Below are positions 63,914 to 64,000 of a stretch of DNA of 64,000 nt, in pieces (the stretch's first letter is position 1; every line of letters begins with the position of its first letter). Below the pieces are notes generated by a model. It worked only from the letters and a program-made list of their open reading frames with translations. It searched no databases and was not told the DNA's origin. The position numbers and the translations under genes were made by a program. Where the stretch lies: assembly GCA_016933955.1 (NCBI GenBank), contig JAFGTT010000032.1, positions 209,264-273,263 of the forward strand. Reading direction: 5' to 3'. Source of the stretch: Candidatus Zixiibacteriota bacterium (GTDB lineage: Bacteria > Zixibacteria > MSB-5A5 > GN15 > PGXB01).

Positions 63914-64000
63914 TGTCATTCCCGACCTGATCGGGAATCCATCTCAACAATCCCCTCTTGAGAGGGGTGGATCCGCCGAAGGCATTTATGCCGTAGGCGG
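63914..64000 (+). repeat. Dispersed hairpin repeat, copy C (to window edge)
   Basis: It is the same three-hairpin element as copy B with a small change after the first hairpin (CTCAACAATCCCC instead of CTTCATCCCC). It runs exactly to the right edge of the window. Confidence 0.88.

Noticed and set aside
60602..64000. CRISPR array from the regularly spaced GTCATTCCC units
   Set aside because: The units are short, degenerate, self-complementary and unevenly spaced, with no unique spacers or cas genes.

Overview
The window looks like a chromosomal segment of a diderm (Gram-negative-type) bacterium of moderate GC content. Evidence for an outer membrane: an outer-membrane beta-barrel-like protein, two SurA/PpiD-like periplasmic peptidyl-prolyl isomerases, and several signal-peptide or lipobox proteins. 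Almost every locus is single-copy housekeeping DNA with short spacers and simple hairpin terminators. Lysine-rich histone H1-like proteins, HDOD/HD-GYP/STAS signalling proteins and GNDxY-repeat secreted proteins suggest a little-cultured lineage, perhaps of the FCB group (a Zixibacteria-like genome). That placement is inference from gene style, not from a marker tree. No rRNA, tRNA, CRISPR array, prophage or transposase gene was recognised.

Layout. 1-3.8 kb (minus): rsgA running off the left edge, preceded by a hairpin-rich leader with a possible 19-codon leader peptide; a GNAT/YoaP-like protein; and an operon of GNAT acetyltransferase, methyltransferase and a small conserved protein. 4-6.3 kb (plus): a secreted protein overlapping a double-SH3 protein, then a cold-shock-style RRM protein. 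6.3-12.7 kb: a sodium:solute symporter, oligoendopeptidase F, a lipoprotein, a membrane protein and an RlmI-type methyltransferase. 12.8-21.6 kb (plus): a DMT-like protein, an orphan DNA methyltransferase, a methyltransferase plus ECF S-component pair, gyrA, uvrA and a histone H1-like gene with a Myb/SANT-like centre. 21.7-28.3 kb: enolase, a three-gene nucleotide-sugar operon, a Cys-rich protein and an asparagine-synthase-like enzyme without the glutaminase cysteine.

28.3-33.2 kb: a 0.6-kb gene-free stretch, then the lon-engB-purA operon (minus). 33.5-37.3 kb (plus): two PpiC-type isomerases, an S4 protein and a STAS protein. 37.4-41.3 kb (minus): an LTA-synthase-like phosphotransferase and a GT-C glycosyltransferase with TPRs. 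41.4-47.6 kb (plus): a PcrA/UvrD helicase, tandem HDOD paralogues and a cation/proton antiporter. 47.6-52 kb (minus): a large GNDxY-repeat secreted protein, a beta-barrel and a second H1-like protein. 52.5-54.2 kb (plus): an unrecognised 206-aa protein and an HD-GYP protein. 54.2-58.6 kb (minus): the conserved pgsA-pgpA-cinA-thpR operon followed by recA. 58.8-64 kb: a small secreted protein, an orphan PD-(D/E)XK nuclease-like protein, then a TetR-ferredoxin-MFS cassette flanked by copies of a dispersed hairpin repeat; this end looks like accessory DNA.

Genes that plausibly act together: uvrA, recA and pcrA in DNA repair, with a shared TGACA-N5-TGTCA-like motif upstream of uvrA (twice) and recA; the nucleotide-sugar operon, LTA-synthase-like enzyme and GT-C enzyme in envelope polymer synthesis; the two isomerases in envelope protein folding; and the TetR protein with its own palindromic operator controlling the efflux cassette. 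Several genes have a good -10 box only 7-12 bases before the start codon and no Shine-Dalgarno sequence, suggesting leaderless transcripts alongside normal SD-led genes.
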